NCBI GenBank assembly: GCA_947650365.1
Contig: OX393555.1
Location: 82,589,995 to 82,653,994, forward strand
Direction of reading: 5' to 3'
Origin: Chamaelirium japonicum
Taxonomy: Eukaryota; Streptophyta; Magnoliopsida; Liliales; Melanthiaceae
DNA: 64,000 nt
Below the pieces are notes generated by a model. That model was given only the letters and a program-made list of their open reading frames with translations, was not told the origin of the DNA and did no database searches. Positions 1 through 11,800 of the stretch are shown here, in pieces. The translations under genes were made by a program, and so were the position numbers. Positions within the stretch are counted from its first letter, which is position 1, and each line of letters starts with the position of its first letter.

Positions 1-1546
1 GAGATACACGAAGATAGAAAAGAGAAGAAGTACTGCTCCAGTCCATTGGCTACGGATATAGGTGTGAAGTAAGAAGGAATCTAAATTCTAAAACTCCACA
101 GAAGAGAGAGAAGAAGAGAGAAGAGAATGGATAGATAAATAAAGAGAGAAGAGAGAAGAAGTCCTGCTCTAGTCCATTGGCCACTAGTATAGGTGTGAAG
201 TAAGAAAGAATCTAAATTCCAAAACTCCACTTTTGTCTTTATTTCTCTCTCCTATGGATTAGTGTTTCCTATAAATTGCTAAGGCCCTAAGTAAACTTAC
301 CCTATAAATTATATACGACCCCTTTAGGGTAGGGCATGTTTGATACAATTTAGATTCCTTCTTACTTCACACCTATACCCATGGCCAATGGACTGGAGCA
401 GGGCTTCTTCTCTCTTCGTTTATCTCTGTATTCTCTTCTCTCTTCTGTCATCGTTTCTCTCTTCGTTTTCTTGTGACTGGTCAGCTGGGCTCAACATGTT
501 CGTGCTGATAATGTGTTGTGAGAAGAGAGAGAAGAAGAAAATTTAACAACTATAATTAATTACATAATATATCTCTCCCATGGATTAGGGTTTCCCATAC
601 ATTGCTTAGGCCCTAAGTAAGCTTACCCCATATATAATATACGACCCTTTAGGGTGGGGACGTTTGATGGCTTTCTCTTTCTCCTATCTCACAACTCGTT
701 AATTAGTAAACTTAATTATTAAATTATTTAAATTATTAAATTATTTAAATTATTAAATTATTTAATAATTAAATAAATAAATAATTTAATTAAAAAAATT
801 ATAGTAATATTACTATTATAATCATAATAATGTTGAGATGATATTATTAAGAAGTGGAGTTTTTGAATTTTGATTCCTTCTTACTTCACACCTATACCCG
901 TGGCAATAATCAATTATATATAATTAAATATTTATAGGGTAAGCTTACTAATTGAGAGAATTGGTTTAATAATTATTTAAATAAATGATTAATACGAACC
1001 CTTTAGGGTGGGGTATGTTCGATTGGATGGCTGTCCACCGTTAGATCTCTACCTTGGATTATGGTTTCCCATAGATTGCTTTGGCCCTAAGTAAACTTAC
1101 CCTATAAATAATATACGACCCCTTTAGGGTGGGGCAAGTTTGATAACTCTCTCTTTTTTCCATCTCACAACACGTTATTAGCACGAAGATATCAAGCCCG
1201 GCTGACCAGTCATAAGAAAACGGAGAGAGAAGAAGATAAAGTTAAATAAATAATAATTTAAATAAATTATTATGTAATTAAATAGTTAAAAAATTATTTT
1301 ATTAAATTATTAATTATTAATTAAAATAAATAAAAAAGTAATTATTTTAATTAAGTAATAAAATAAAACAATAATTCAATAATTATTTATATATTATTTA
1401 AATAATAAGTTTGAATATATAAATAATAATAAAAAAATTAAATAAATTAATATTTTTTTAAATAATCAAATAAATATTTATTTATTTTAATATTTAAATA
1501 ATAAGTAAATTATTTAAATAATTTAATTATTTAATTATATAGATAA
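1..1546. repeat. Composite non-coding repeat, left block part 1, with AT-rich filler
   Basis: Several partial copies of one interspersed repeat family occur here in both orientations. Recognisable modules are: (i) a segment containing TTTGGAATTTAGATTCCTTC followed by CACACCTATACCCGTGGCC; (ii) long CTCTTCTCTC or GAGAAGAGAG tracts; (iii) GACTGGTCGGCTGGGCTCGA running into TTCGTGCTGATAACGTG; (iv) GATTAGGGTTTCCCATAG, then a CTATAAATAATATACG box and CCCCTTTAGGGTGGGG. Between 690 and 830 and from about 1230 to 1546 the sequence is almost pure A/T, built of taattatttaaat-type words. The open frames here translate to Ser/Leu/Phe-rich or Arg/Glu/Lys-rich low complexity from the CT/GA tracts and are not genes. 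Confidence 0.8.
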
Positions 1547-1724
1547 TGTTATGAGAGAAAGGGAGAAGGAGGGATGGTTGCATTCGGGATGACGGCTACG
1601 CTCTCACGAATACTTGAGAGCCTCTTGTTTATTCATCACATATATATAGAGAATTATGGAATAGGGATAGACATGTCGGTTATATGTGTCCCACCAAAGT
1701 GGGTAGCCACATATATCCGTAACA
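1547..1724 (-). repeat. Short LTR of a Ty1/copia retrotransposon (3' LTR)
   Basis: On the minus strand this 178-bp stretch starts TGTTACGG and ends CATAACA, so its ends form a 5-bp inverted repeat TGTTA/TAACA with the canonical TG...CA. It lies directly downstream of a purine tract and a copia pol remnant, exactly where a 3' LTR belongs. A TATA-like TCTATATATATG lies inside it at about 1644-1655. I see no second copy of this LTR in the window, so the 5' half of the element is missing. The boundaries are inferred from the termini, not from an alignment of two LTRs. Confidence 0.75.
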
Positions 1725-1733
1725 CTCCCCCTT
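1725..1733 (-). other. Polypurine tract of the copia element
   Basis: The minus strand reads AAGGGGGAG immediately before the TG that opens the LTR. This is the usual plus-strand priming site of plant copia elements and fixes the LTR start. Confidence 0.75.
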
Positions 1734-2129
1734 GGATGCCCACTTTTCAAAACCATTATCTCGTTAAAACCTTACTAAGGAAAACCCAATGGGATAAAAT
1801 CTTTAGTGAAGGAAAAAGAGTACAATGCGTTCTTCAGGATCATAGTTCTTCAGGAACATATTCGTCTGGAATATTAGTAGGTGTGACTTACACTGCCTTA
1901 TTAAAACCTTTCGATGGGACAACCCTGTGGGAAAAACCTCATCGTAGGAAAAAGAGTACAATACGCAAAAGACATTCTTTTGGATATCTCCATCTGCATA
2001 TGCAGGATGCACCCCCTCATTTTTATCCTACATTCTATTACAAGCCTTACTTACATCAATTTTCAAAAGAAAATACTCCCTCCACCTAATACATTAAGAT
2101 GCTACTTCCCACCCTGTTAATACATCAAT
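1734..2129 (-). other. Copia 3' untranslated region
   Basis: This interval separates the pol remnant from the polypurine tract. On the minus strand it holds two imperfect copies of a motif resembling TTTTTCCT...CCCA.GGGTT..CC...AAGGTTTTAA, at about 1893-1958 and 1758-1825, each preceded by GTACTCTTT or a close variant. Repeats of this kind are common between pol and the 3' LTR of plant copia elements. The short open frames over it carry no recognisable domain. Confidence 0.6.
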
Positions 2130-2880
2130 TTAAAATAACATTCATATGCTTTGTTGGTGAAGTCTCCTCAGACCAATCTGATGCACCAACTTCTAGATTA
2201 TAGACTTTGGAAGTGCCTTGGTGAAAAGATCTGCTAAGTTCTCAACTGACTTTACTTACTTTATAATAATTTCTTTCTTCTCTTGGAGTTCATGGGTGTA
2301 AGAAAATTTTGGGGAGATGTGCTTGGTCCTATCACCTTTAATGAAGGCACTTTGAATTTGAGCTATGCATGCTGCATTATCTTCATAAATTTCTGTAGGT
2401 TCATCCGTTGCTGATGGGAGTTGACAACTTCCTCTAATGTGTTGAATTATCGATTGTAGCCAAACGCATTCTCTACTTGCCTAATGAAGCGCCAGTATCT
2501 CTGAATGATTGGATGATGTTGCTACTAGTGTTTGCTTTGTGGATTTCCATGAGATAGCTGCATTACTATTAAGAAACACATACCCTGTTTGTGACCTCCC
2601 CTTATGGGGATCAGATAAATAACCAGAGTCTGCATATCCAACTAGGTTAGTCCTTTAACATGAATAGTATAAGCCAAACTTTCCCTTTTAGGTATCTAAA
2701 TATGTGCTTTATACCATTTCAATATCTACGTGTAGGTGCAGAGCTATATCTAGCAAGTAGATTAACATAAAATGAAATATAAGGCCTAGTGCATTGAGAT
2801 AGATAAAGAATTGCACCTATTGAACTTAAATAGGGTACTTTAGGACCCAAGACTTCTTCATTTTTCTCTCTGGGCCTGTT
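2130..2880 (-). pseudogene. Ty1/copia pol remnant: end of reverse transcriptase plus RNase H
   Basis: The minus-strand translation, read across stops, gives a typical copia pol C-terminus. In order it shows VPYLSSIGAILYLSQCTRPY, NLLARYSSAPTRRY, YADSGYLSDPHKGRSQTGYV, an RNase H segment with TEIYEDNAACIAQIQSAFIK, and VENLADLFTKALPKS. It is dead: a stop replaces the expected Trp after APTRRY, and further stops fall after the RNase H acidic motif and near the end. The expected Asp of the TRPDI motif is Tyr here. The upstream part of pol, gag and the 5' LTR are absent because the fragment is cut off at about 2880, where the composite repeat resumes. The element is therefore a 5'-truncated remnant about 1.3 kb long, nested in the composite repeat. 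Confidence 0.85.
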
Positions 2881-5800
2881 GAGAAGTGGAGCTTTGGAAT
2901 TTAGATTCCTTCTTACTTCATACTTATACCCATGGCGAATGGACTGGAGCAGGACTTCTTTTTTCTTCTCTTTATTTATCTCTCTATTCTCTTCTCTCTT
3001 CTTCTCTTCTCTCACAACATATTATCAACATGAACATATCGAGCGAAACGAAGACAGAAGAGGGAGATAAATAAAGACAAAACAGAGAGAAGATAATAAA
3101 GTGATAAACAAAGAGAGAAGAGAGAAGAAGTCCTGCTCTAGTCCATTGGCCACAACTATAGGTGTGAAGTAAGAAGGAATCTAAATTCCAAAACTCCACA
3201 GAAGGGAGAGAAGAAGATAGAAGAGAACAGAGAGATAAATAAAGAGAAAAGAGACAAGAAGTCCTGCTCCAGTCCATTGTCCACCGTCAGATCTCTCCCA
3301 TGGATTAGGTTTTCCCATAGATTACTTCGGCCCTAAGTAAGCTTACCCTTTAAATAATATAAGATCTCTTTAGGGTAGGGCACGCTTGACGGCTCTTACT
3401 TTCTCCAATCTCATAACATATTATCAGCACGAACATGTCGAGCCCAGCTATCAAATAATTCTTTTATCTCTCCGTTCTCTTCTATCTTCTCTTTTCTTCT
3501 TTCTTCTTATAACACATTATTAGCACGAACATATCGAGCCCAGCTGACCAGTCATAAGAAAACGGAAAAAGAAATGAAGACAAAAGAGAGAGAAGAGAAC
3601 AGAGAGATAAACAAAGAAAAAAGAGAGAAGATGTTCTCCAATCTATTCGCCACAGGTATAGGTGTGAAGTAAGAAGTAATCTAAATTCCAAAACTCCACT
3701 TCTCTTCTCCCATGAATTAGGGTTGAGAAGTGGAGGTTTGGAATTTAGATTCCTTCTTAGTTCACACCTCCTGTGGCGAATGGACTGGAGCAGGACATCT
3801 TCTCTCTTCGTATATCTTTTTGTTCTCTTCTCTCTTCTCATAACACATTATCAGCACGAACATGTTGAGCCCAGCCGACCAGTCATAAGAAAACGGAGAG
3901 AGAAACGAAGACAGAAGAGAGAGAAGAAGAGAGAAGAGAACGGAGAGATAAACAAAGAGAGAAGAAGTCCTGCTCTAGTACATAAGTAACGGGTATAGAT
4001 GTGAAGTAAAAAGGAATCTAAATTCCAAAAATGCATCTTTACAATAGTTTATTTTATTTAAATAATTCAATAACTATTTATGCTATAATAACTATAATAT
4101 TTATCTAAATAATATATGATTAATTTATTTTATTTAATTATATTATTGGTAAGTGGGGTTTTAAAATTTGGATTTCTTCTTACTTTACTCCTATACCCAT
4201 AGCCAATGAACTAGAGCAGGACTTCTTCTCTCTTTTCTCTTCGTTTATCTCTCAGTTTTCTTATTACTGGTCGACTAGGCTCGATATGTTTATGCTTATA
4301 ACGTGTTGTGAGAAGAGAGAAGAGAACGGAGAGATAAACGAAGAGAGAAGAGAGAAAAAGTTCTGCTCTAATCCGTTGGCGGGTATAGTTGTGAAGTAAG
4401 AAGAAGGGCACGTTTTATGGCTCTCTCTTTCTCCCATCTCACAACACATAATCAGAATGAACAAGTCAGAGCCCAGCTGACCAATCGCAAGAAAACAGAG
4501 AGAGAAATGAAGAAAGAAGAGAAAAAAGAAGAGAGAATAGAACGAAGAGATAAACGAAAAGAGAAAAAAGAAGAAGTCCTGCTCTAGTCCATTAGCCACG
4601 GGTATAGGTGTGAAGTAAGAAGGAATCTAAATTCCAAAACTCCACAGAAGAGAGAGAAGAAGAGAGAAGAGAACGGAGAGATAAACAAAGAGATAATAAA
4701 CGGAGAGATAAACGAAGAGAGAAGAGAGAAGAAGTCCTGCTCTAGTCCATTGGCCAAGGGTATAGATGTGAAGTAAGAAGGAATCTAAATTTCAAAACTC
4801 TACTTCTCAATAATATAATTAAATATCTCCATTATCTTCTCTCTTCTCCTATGGATTAGGGTTTTACAAGAATATAGAGAGAGATAGAAGAGAGAAGTGG
4901 AGTTTTGGAATTTAGATTTCTTCTTACTTCATACCAACACTTGTGGCCATTGGACTGGAGCTGGACATCTTCTCTCTTCTTTCTTCGTTTATCTCTCCGT
5001 TCTCTTCTCTCTTCTTCTTGCTTTTCTCAAAGGATCTTAGAGTGTTTTGGGTTAGTCCAGGAGGGTCTCTTAACGCCTTCTTTTGGTGAAGTTTTAGAAT
5101 TTAGATTTCTTCTTACTTTATACCTATACCCTTGCTCAATGGACTGGAGTAGGACTTCTTCTCTCTTCTCTGTTCGTTTATCTCTTCGTTCTCTTCTTTC
5201 TTCTTTAAATAATATACGATACTTTTAGGGTGGGACACGTTTAATGACTCTCTTTTTCTCTTATCTCACAATACATTATTAGTACAAACATATCGAGCCC
5301 AACTGACCATTCGCAAGAAAACAGAGAGAGAAATAAAGACAGAAGAGAGAGAAGAAGAGAGATAAACAAAGATATAAGAGAGAAGAAGTCCTGCTACAGT
5401 CCATTGGCCAAGGGTACAGGTGTGAAATAAGAAGGAATCTAAATTCTAAAAATCCAATTCTGTCTCTATTTCTCTTTCCATTTTCTTGCGATTGGTCGGC
5501 TAGGCTCGACATATTTGTGCTGATAATATGTCTTATTTAATTAAGAAAGAATCTAAATTCCAAAATTCCACTTCTCAAAAATATAATTAAATATCTCTGT
5601 TCTCTTCTCTCTTCTCCTATGGATAAGGGTTTCCCATTGATTGCTTAGGCCCTAAGTAAGCTTACCCTATAAATAATATATGATCCCTTTATGGTGGGGC
5701 ATGTTTGATGGCTCTTTTTTTCTCCCATCTCACAATACTTACCTAATAAATAATATATGACCTCTTTAGGGTGGGGCATGTTTGACGGCTCTCTCTTTCT

Positions 5801-8800
5801 CCCATTTAATAACACATTATCAGCATGAACATGTCGAGACCAGCCGATCAGTCGCAAGAAAACGGAGAAAGAAACTAAGACAGAAATAGAGTTTTAAAAT
5901 TTAGATTTCTTCTTACTTCACACCTATACTCGTGGCCAATAGACTGGAGCAGGATTTCTTCCCTCTTCTCTTTTCATTTATCTCTTTGTTCTTCTTACTC
6001 TTCTTCTCTCTCATCTCTCCGAAGAGAGAAGAGAGAAGAAGTCTTGCTCTAGTCTATTCGCCACGGGTATAGGTGTGAAGTAAGAAGGAATATAAATTCC
6101 AAAACTCCACAGAAGAGAGAAAAGAAGAAAGAAGAGAACGGAAAGATAAACGAAGACAGAATAGAGAGATACGACTAGTCGGCTGGGCTCGATAGTAAGA
6201 AGTGGCACACCCGAATTGCTTAGGCCCTAAATTCAAATATTAAGAGATCCACTGTCGGATATCTCCCATCGATTAGGGTTTCCTATAGATTGCTAGGCTC
6301 TAAGTAAGCATACCCTATAAACAATATACAACCCCTCTAGGGTGGGGTATGTTTAACGGCTCTCTCTTTCTCCCATCTTACAGCACGTTATCAGCACAAA
6401 CATATCGAGCCCAGCCGACCAGTCATAAGAAAACGAAGAGAGAAACAAAGATAGAAGAGAGAGAGAAGAGAGGAGAATAGAAAAAAAATGAAGAGAGAAA
6501 AGAGAAGAAGTCCTGCTCCAGTCTATTGGCCATGAGTATAGGTCTAAAGTAAGAAGGAATCTAAATTCCAAAACTCTATTTCTCAATAATATAATTAAAT
6601 CTCTCCATTCTCTTCTCTCTTTTTCCATGGATTAGAGTTTCCCATAGATTGCTTAGGTACTAAGTAAGCTTACCCTATAAATAATTTACGACCACTTTAG
6701 GGTGGGGCATGTTTGATAACATCTCTCTTTCTCCCATCTCATAATATGTTATCAGCATGAATATACCATGCCGAGCCAACCTGTCACAAGAAAATAGAGG
6801 GAGAAACGAAGACAAAAAAGAAAGAAGAAGAGAAGAGAACGGAGAGATAAACGAAGAGAGAAGAGAGAAGATATCCCACTCTAGTCCATTCGCCACGGGT
6901 ATACGTGTAAAGTAAGAAGGAATCTAAATTCAAAAATTTCACTTCTCAATATTATTATCTCAATGTTATTATGATTATCATAGAAATATTACTATAATTT
7001 TTTTAATTAAATTAATTATTTAATTAAAATAAAGAGAGAAGAGAATTTACTATGATAATCGTAATAACAATGAGATGATACTATTGAGAAAACTCAACTT
7101 CTCAATAATATAACTAAATCTTTCTGTTCTCTTCTCTCTTCTCCCATAGATTAGGGTTTCCCATAGATATCTTAGGCCCTAAGTAAGCTTACCCTATAAA
7201 TAATATACGACCCCTTTAGGTTGGGGCACGTCTGATGCCTCTCCCTTTCTCCCATCCTATAATACGCTATCAGCCCGAACATGTCGAGCCCAGCCGACCA
7301 GTCATAAGAAAACGGATAGAGAAACGAAGCAAGAAGTAGAGTTTTGGAATTTAGATTCTTTATTACTTCACATCTATACCCGTGGCCAAGGGGCTGGAGC
7401 AGGACTTCTTCTCTCTTTTATCTTTATTTATCTCTTTGTTCTCTTCTCTTTTCTTCATTCTCTTTTGTCTTCGTTAAACTCCACTTCTTCTCTCAATAAA
7501 TAGAGATAGAAACAAAGTCAGAAAAGGAAGAAGAAGAGAGAAAAGAACGGATAGATAAATAAAGAGAGAAGAGAGAAGAAGTCCTACTCCAATCCATTGG
7601 CCATGGGTATAGGTGTGAAGTTCTCTCCTCTATATTTATTTATCTCTCTGTTCTCTTCTCTCTTCTTCTCTCTTCTGTCTTTGTTTGTCTTTCTGTTTTT
7701 CTTCCGACTGGTCGGCTAGGCTCGATATGTTCGTGCTGATAACGTATTATGAGATGGAAGAAAGAGAGAGCAGTCAAATATGCCCCACCCTAAAAAAGTT
7801 GTATATTATTTATAGGGTAAGCCTACTTAGGGCCTAAACAATCTATGGTAAACCCTGATCCATAAGAGAAGAGAGAAGAAAACGGAGAGATTTAATTATA
7901 TTAATAAGAAGTGGAGTTTTGGAAGTTAGATTCCTTCTTACTTCACACCTATACCTGTGACGAATGGACTGGAGCAGGACTTCTTCTTTCTTTGTTTATC
8001 TCTCCGTTTTCTTCTTTATTCTTCTCTTTTCTCACAACACATTATCAACAAGAACATATCGAGCCCAGCCAACTACTATTTTGAATTTAACTAAATTATT
8101 TTAATATATTATTTAAATAATTTATCTCTTTATTCTCTTCTTTTTCTTCTATCTTTGTTTCTCTCACAGTTTTCTTGTGACTGTTCGGCTAGGCTCGATA
8201 TGTTCATACTGATAACGAGTTGTGAGAAGAGAGAAGAAGAGAGAATAGAACGGAGAGATAAACAAAGAGAGAAGGAAGAAGTCCTGCTCCAGTCCATTCA
8301 CCACGGGTATAGGTGTGAAGTAAGAAAGAATCTAAATTCCAAAACTCCAATTCTCAATATTATAATTAAATCTCTCGATTCTCTTCTTTCTTTTCCCATG
8401 GATTAGGATTTCTCATAGATAGCTTAGGTACTAAGTAAGCTTACCCTATAAATAATATACGACCCCTTTAGGGTGGGGCAGTTTGACAGCTCTCTCTTGC
8501 TCTCATCTCACAACACGTTATCAGTATGAACATGTCGAACCAAACCAACCAGTCGCAAGAAATATAGAGAGAGAAACGAAGACAGAAGAGAGAGAAGAAG
8601 AGAGAAAAGAATATATATATAAACAAAGATTGAAGAGAGAACTTCACACCTATACCATGGCCAATGGACTAGAGCAGGACTTCTTCTCTCTTTGTTTATC
8701 TTTTTGTTCTCTTCTCCCTTCTTCTCTCTTCTATTAATGAGAATTGGAGTTTTGGAATTTATATTACTTCTTACTTCTTACCCTATAAATAATATACGAC

Positions 8801-8848
8801 CCCTTTAGGGTGGGCACGTTTGACGGCTCTCTCTTTCTCCCATCTCAT
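2881..8848. repeat. Composite non-coding repeat, left block part 2
   Basis: About 6 kb of tandem, nested and inverted copies of the composite repeat. The marker ATCAGCACGAACATGTCGAG, with variants, appears in plus orientation near 3425, 3520, 3850, 5815, 6385 and 7270 and in minus orientation near 490, 4270, 5490, 7715 and 8195. Short A/T-only spacers lie at 4030-4150, 6945-7030 and 8080-8125. Each copy mixes CT-rich and GA-rich tracts, which generates many short low-complexity open frames. None has a family signature or conserved codon pattern, so none is called. The part from 7219 on is also the start of a duplicated segment. Confidence 0.8.
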
Positions 8849-11800
8849 GATCCATTCTAATTCATTCATACAATCTATTCTAATTCATTCGAACGATCCA
8901 TTCTTACTCATTCGTACGATCCATTCTATTTCATTCGCACGTACGAATGTATCCATTCTAATTCAATCGTACAATCCACTCTAATTCATTCGCACGATTC
9001 ATTCTAACTCATTCGTACGATCCATTCTAATTCATTCGTACGATCGATTCTAATTCATTCGCACGATCCATTCTAATTCATTCATAAGATCCATTCTAAT
9101 TCATTCGTACGATCTATTCTAATTCATTCGCACGAATGTATCCATTCTAATTCATTTGTACGATCCATTCTAATTTCTTCGTACGATCCATTCTAATTTA
9201 TTCGCACGAATGTATCCAATCTAATTCATTCGTACGATCCATTCTAATTCATTCATACTATCTATTCTAATTCATTCGTACAAATGTATCCATTCTAATT
9301 CATTCATATAATCCATCTAATTCATTCGCACAATCTATTCTAATTCATTCGTACGATCCATTCTAATTCATTCGCATGATACTTTCTGATTCATTCGTAC
9401 GATCTATTCTAATTCATTCGTACGATCCATTCTTACTCGTTCGTACGATCCATTCTAATTCATTCGCACGAATGTATCCATTCTAATTCATTCGTATGAT
9501 CCATTCTAATTCATTCGCACGATCCATTCTAATTCATTCGCACGATCCATTTTAATTCATTCATACGATCCATTCTAATTCATTCGTATTATCCTTTCTA
9601 ATTCATTCGTACGATCCATTTTAATTCATTCATACGATCTATTCTAATTTATTCATACGATCCATTCTAATTCTTTCGCACGAATGTTTCCATTCTAATT
9701 CATTCGTATGATCCATTATAATTCCTTCGTATGATCCATTCTAATTCATTCGCACGAATGTATCCATTGTAATTCATTCATATGATCCATTCTAATTCAT
9801 TCATACGATCCATTCTAATTCATTCACACGATTATATCCATTGTAATTCATTCGTATAATCCATTCTAATTCATTCGCACAATCTATTATAATTCATTCG
9901 TACGATCCCTTCTAATTCATTCGCACGATCCATTCTAATTCATTCGTACGATCCATTCTTACTCATTCGCACGATCCATTCTAATTCATTCGCACGAATG
10001 TATCCATTCTAATTCATTCATACAATCCATTCTAATTCATTCGCACGATCCATTCTAATTCATTCGTACGATCCATTCTAATTCATTCGCACGATCCATT
10101 CTAATTCATTCGCAGAATCTATTCTAATTCATTCATATGATCCATTCTAATTCATTCATACGATCCATTCTAATTCATTCGCACGAATGTATCCATTCTA
10201 ATTCATTCGTACGATCCATTCTAATTCTTTCGTACGATCCATTATAATTCATTCGTATGATCTATTCTAATTCATTCGTACGATCCTTTCTAATTCATTC
10301 ATACAATCCATTCTAATTCATTCGCATGAATGTATCCATTCTAATTTATTCTTATGATCCATTCTAATTTATTCGCACAATATATTCTAATTCGTTCGTA
10401 CGATCCATTCTAATTCATTCGCACGATCCATTCTAATTCATTCGTACGATCCATTCTAATTCAATCGTACGATCCATTCTTACTCATTCGTATGATCCAT
10501 TCTAATTCATTCGCATGAATGTATCCATTCTAATTCATTTGCACGATCCATTATATTTCATTCGTACGATCCATACTAATTCATTCGTACGATCCATTCT
10601 AATTAATTCGCACGATCCATTCTAATTCATTCAAATGATCCATTCTAATTCATTCATACAATCTATTCTAATTCTTTCTGACTAATGTATCTATTCTGAT
10701 TTATTCATACGATCCATTCTAATTCCTTCGTATGAATAAGTCTAATTCATTCGCACGATTGTATCTATTTTAATTCATTCATACGATCCATACTAATTCA
10801 TTCATACGATCCATTCTAATTCATTCGCACGAATGTATCCATTCTAATTCATTCGTACGATCCATTCTAATTCATTCGCACAATCTATTTTAATTCATTC
10901 GTACGATCCATTCTAATTCATTCGCACGATCCATTATAATTCATTCGTACGATCCATTCTAATCCATTCGTACGATCCTTTCTAACTCATTCATACGATC
11001 CATTCTAATTCATTTGCACGAATGTATCCATTCTAATTCATTCGTACGATCCATTCTAATTCATTCGCACGATCCATTCTAATTTATTCGTACGATCCAT
11101 TCTAATTCATTCGCACGATCCATTCTAATTCATTCGTACGATCCATTCTAATCCATTCATACGATCCCTTCTAATTCATTCGCATGAATGTATCCATTCT
11201 TATTGATTTGTACGATCTATTCTAATTCCTTCGTACGATCCATTCTAATTCATTCGCACGAATGTGTCCATTCTAATTCATTCGTACGATCCATTCTAAT
11301 TCGTTCATACGATCCTTTCTAATTCATTCGCACGAATGTAACCATTCTAATTACATCGTACGATCCATTCTAATTCATTCGCACAATCTATTCTAATTTT
11401 CGTACGATCCATTCTAATTCATTCGCACGATCCATTAAAATTCATTCGTACGTTCTATTCTAATTCATTCGGAAGATCCATTCAAATTCATTGGTATCAT
11501 CAATTCTAATTCATTCATACGATCCATTTTTACTCATTCGTACGATCCATTATAATTCATTCGCACGAATGTATCCATTCTATTTTATTCGTACAATCCA
11601 TTCTAATTCATTCACACGATCCATTTTAATTAATTCGTACAATCCGTTCTAATTCATTCGTACGATCCATTCTTATTCATTTGCACGATCCATTCTAATT
11701 CATTCATACGATCCATTCTAATTCATTCATTTAATCTATTCTAATTCATTCGCACGAATGTATCCATTATAATTCATTCGTACGATTTATTCTAATTCCT

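Noticed and set aside
340..546. Numerous Leu/Phe/Ser-rich frames in the composite repeat (also 2984-3277, 57416-57742 and others) resembling membrane segments
   Set aside because: They are CT-rich tract translations, shift frame between repeat copies, and occur on both strands of the same repeat.
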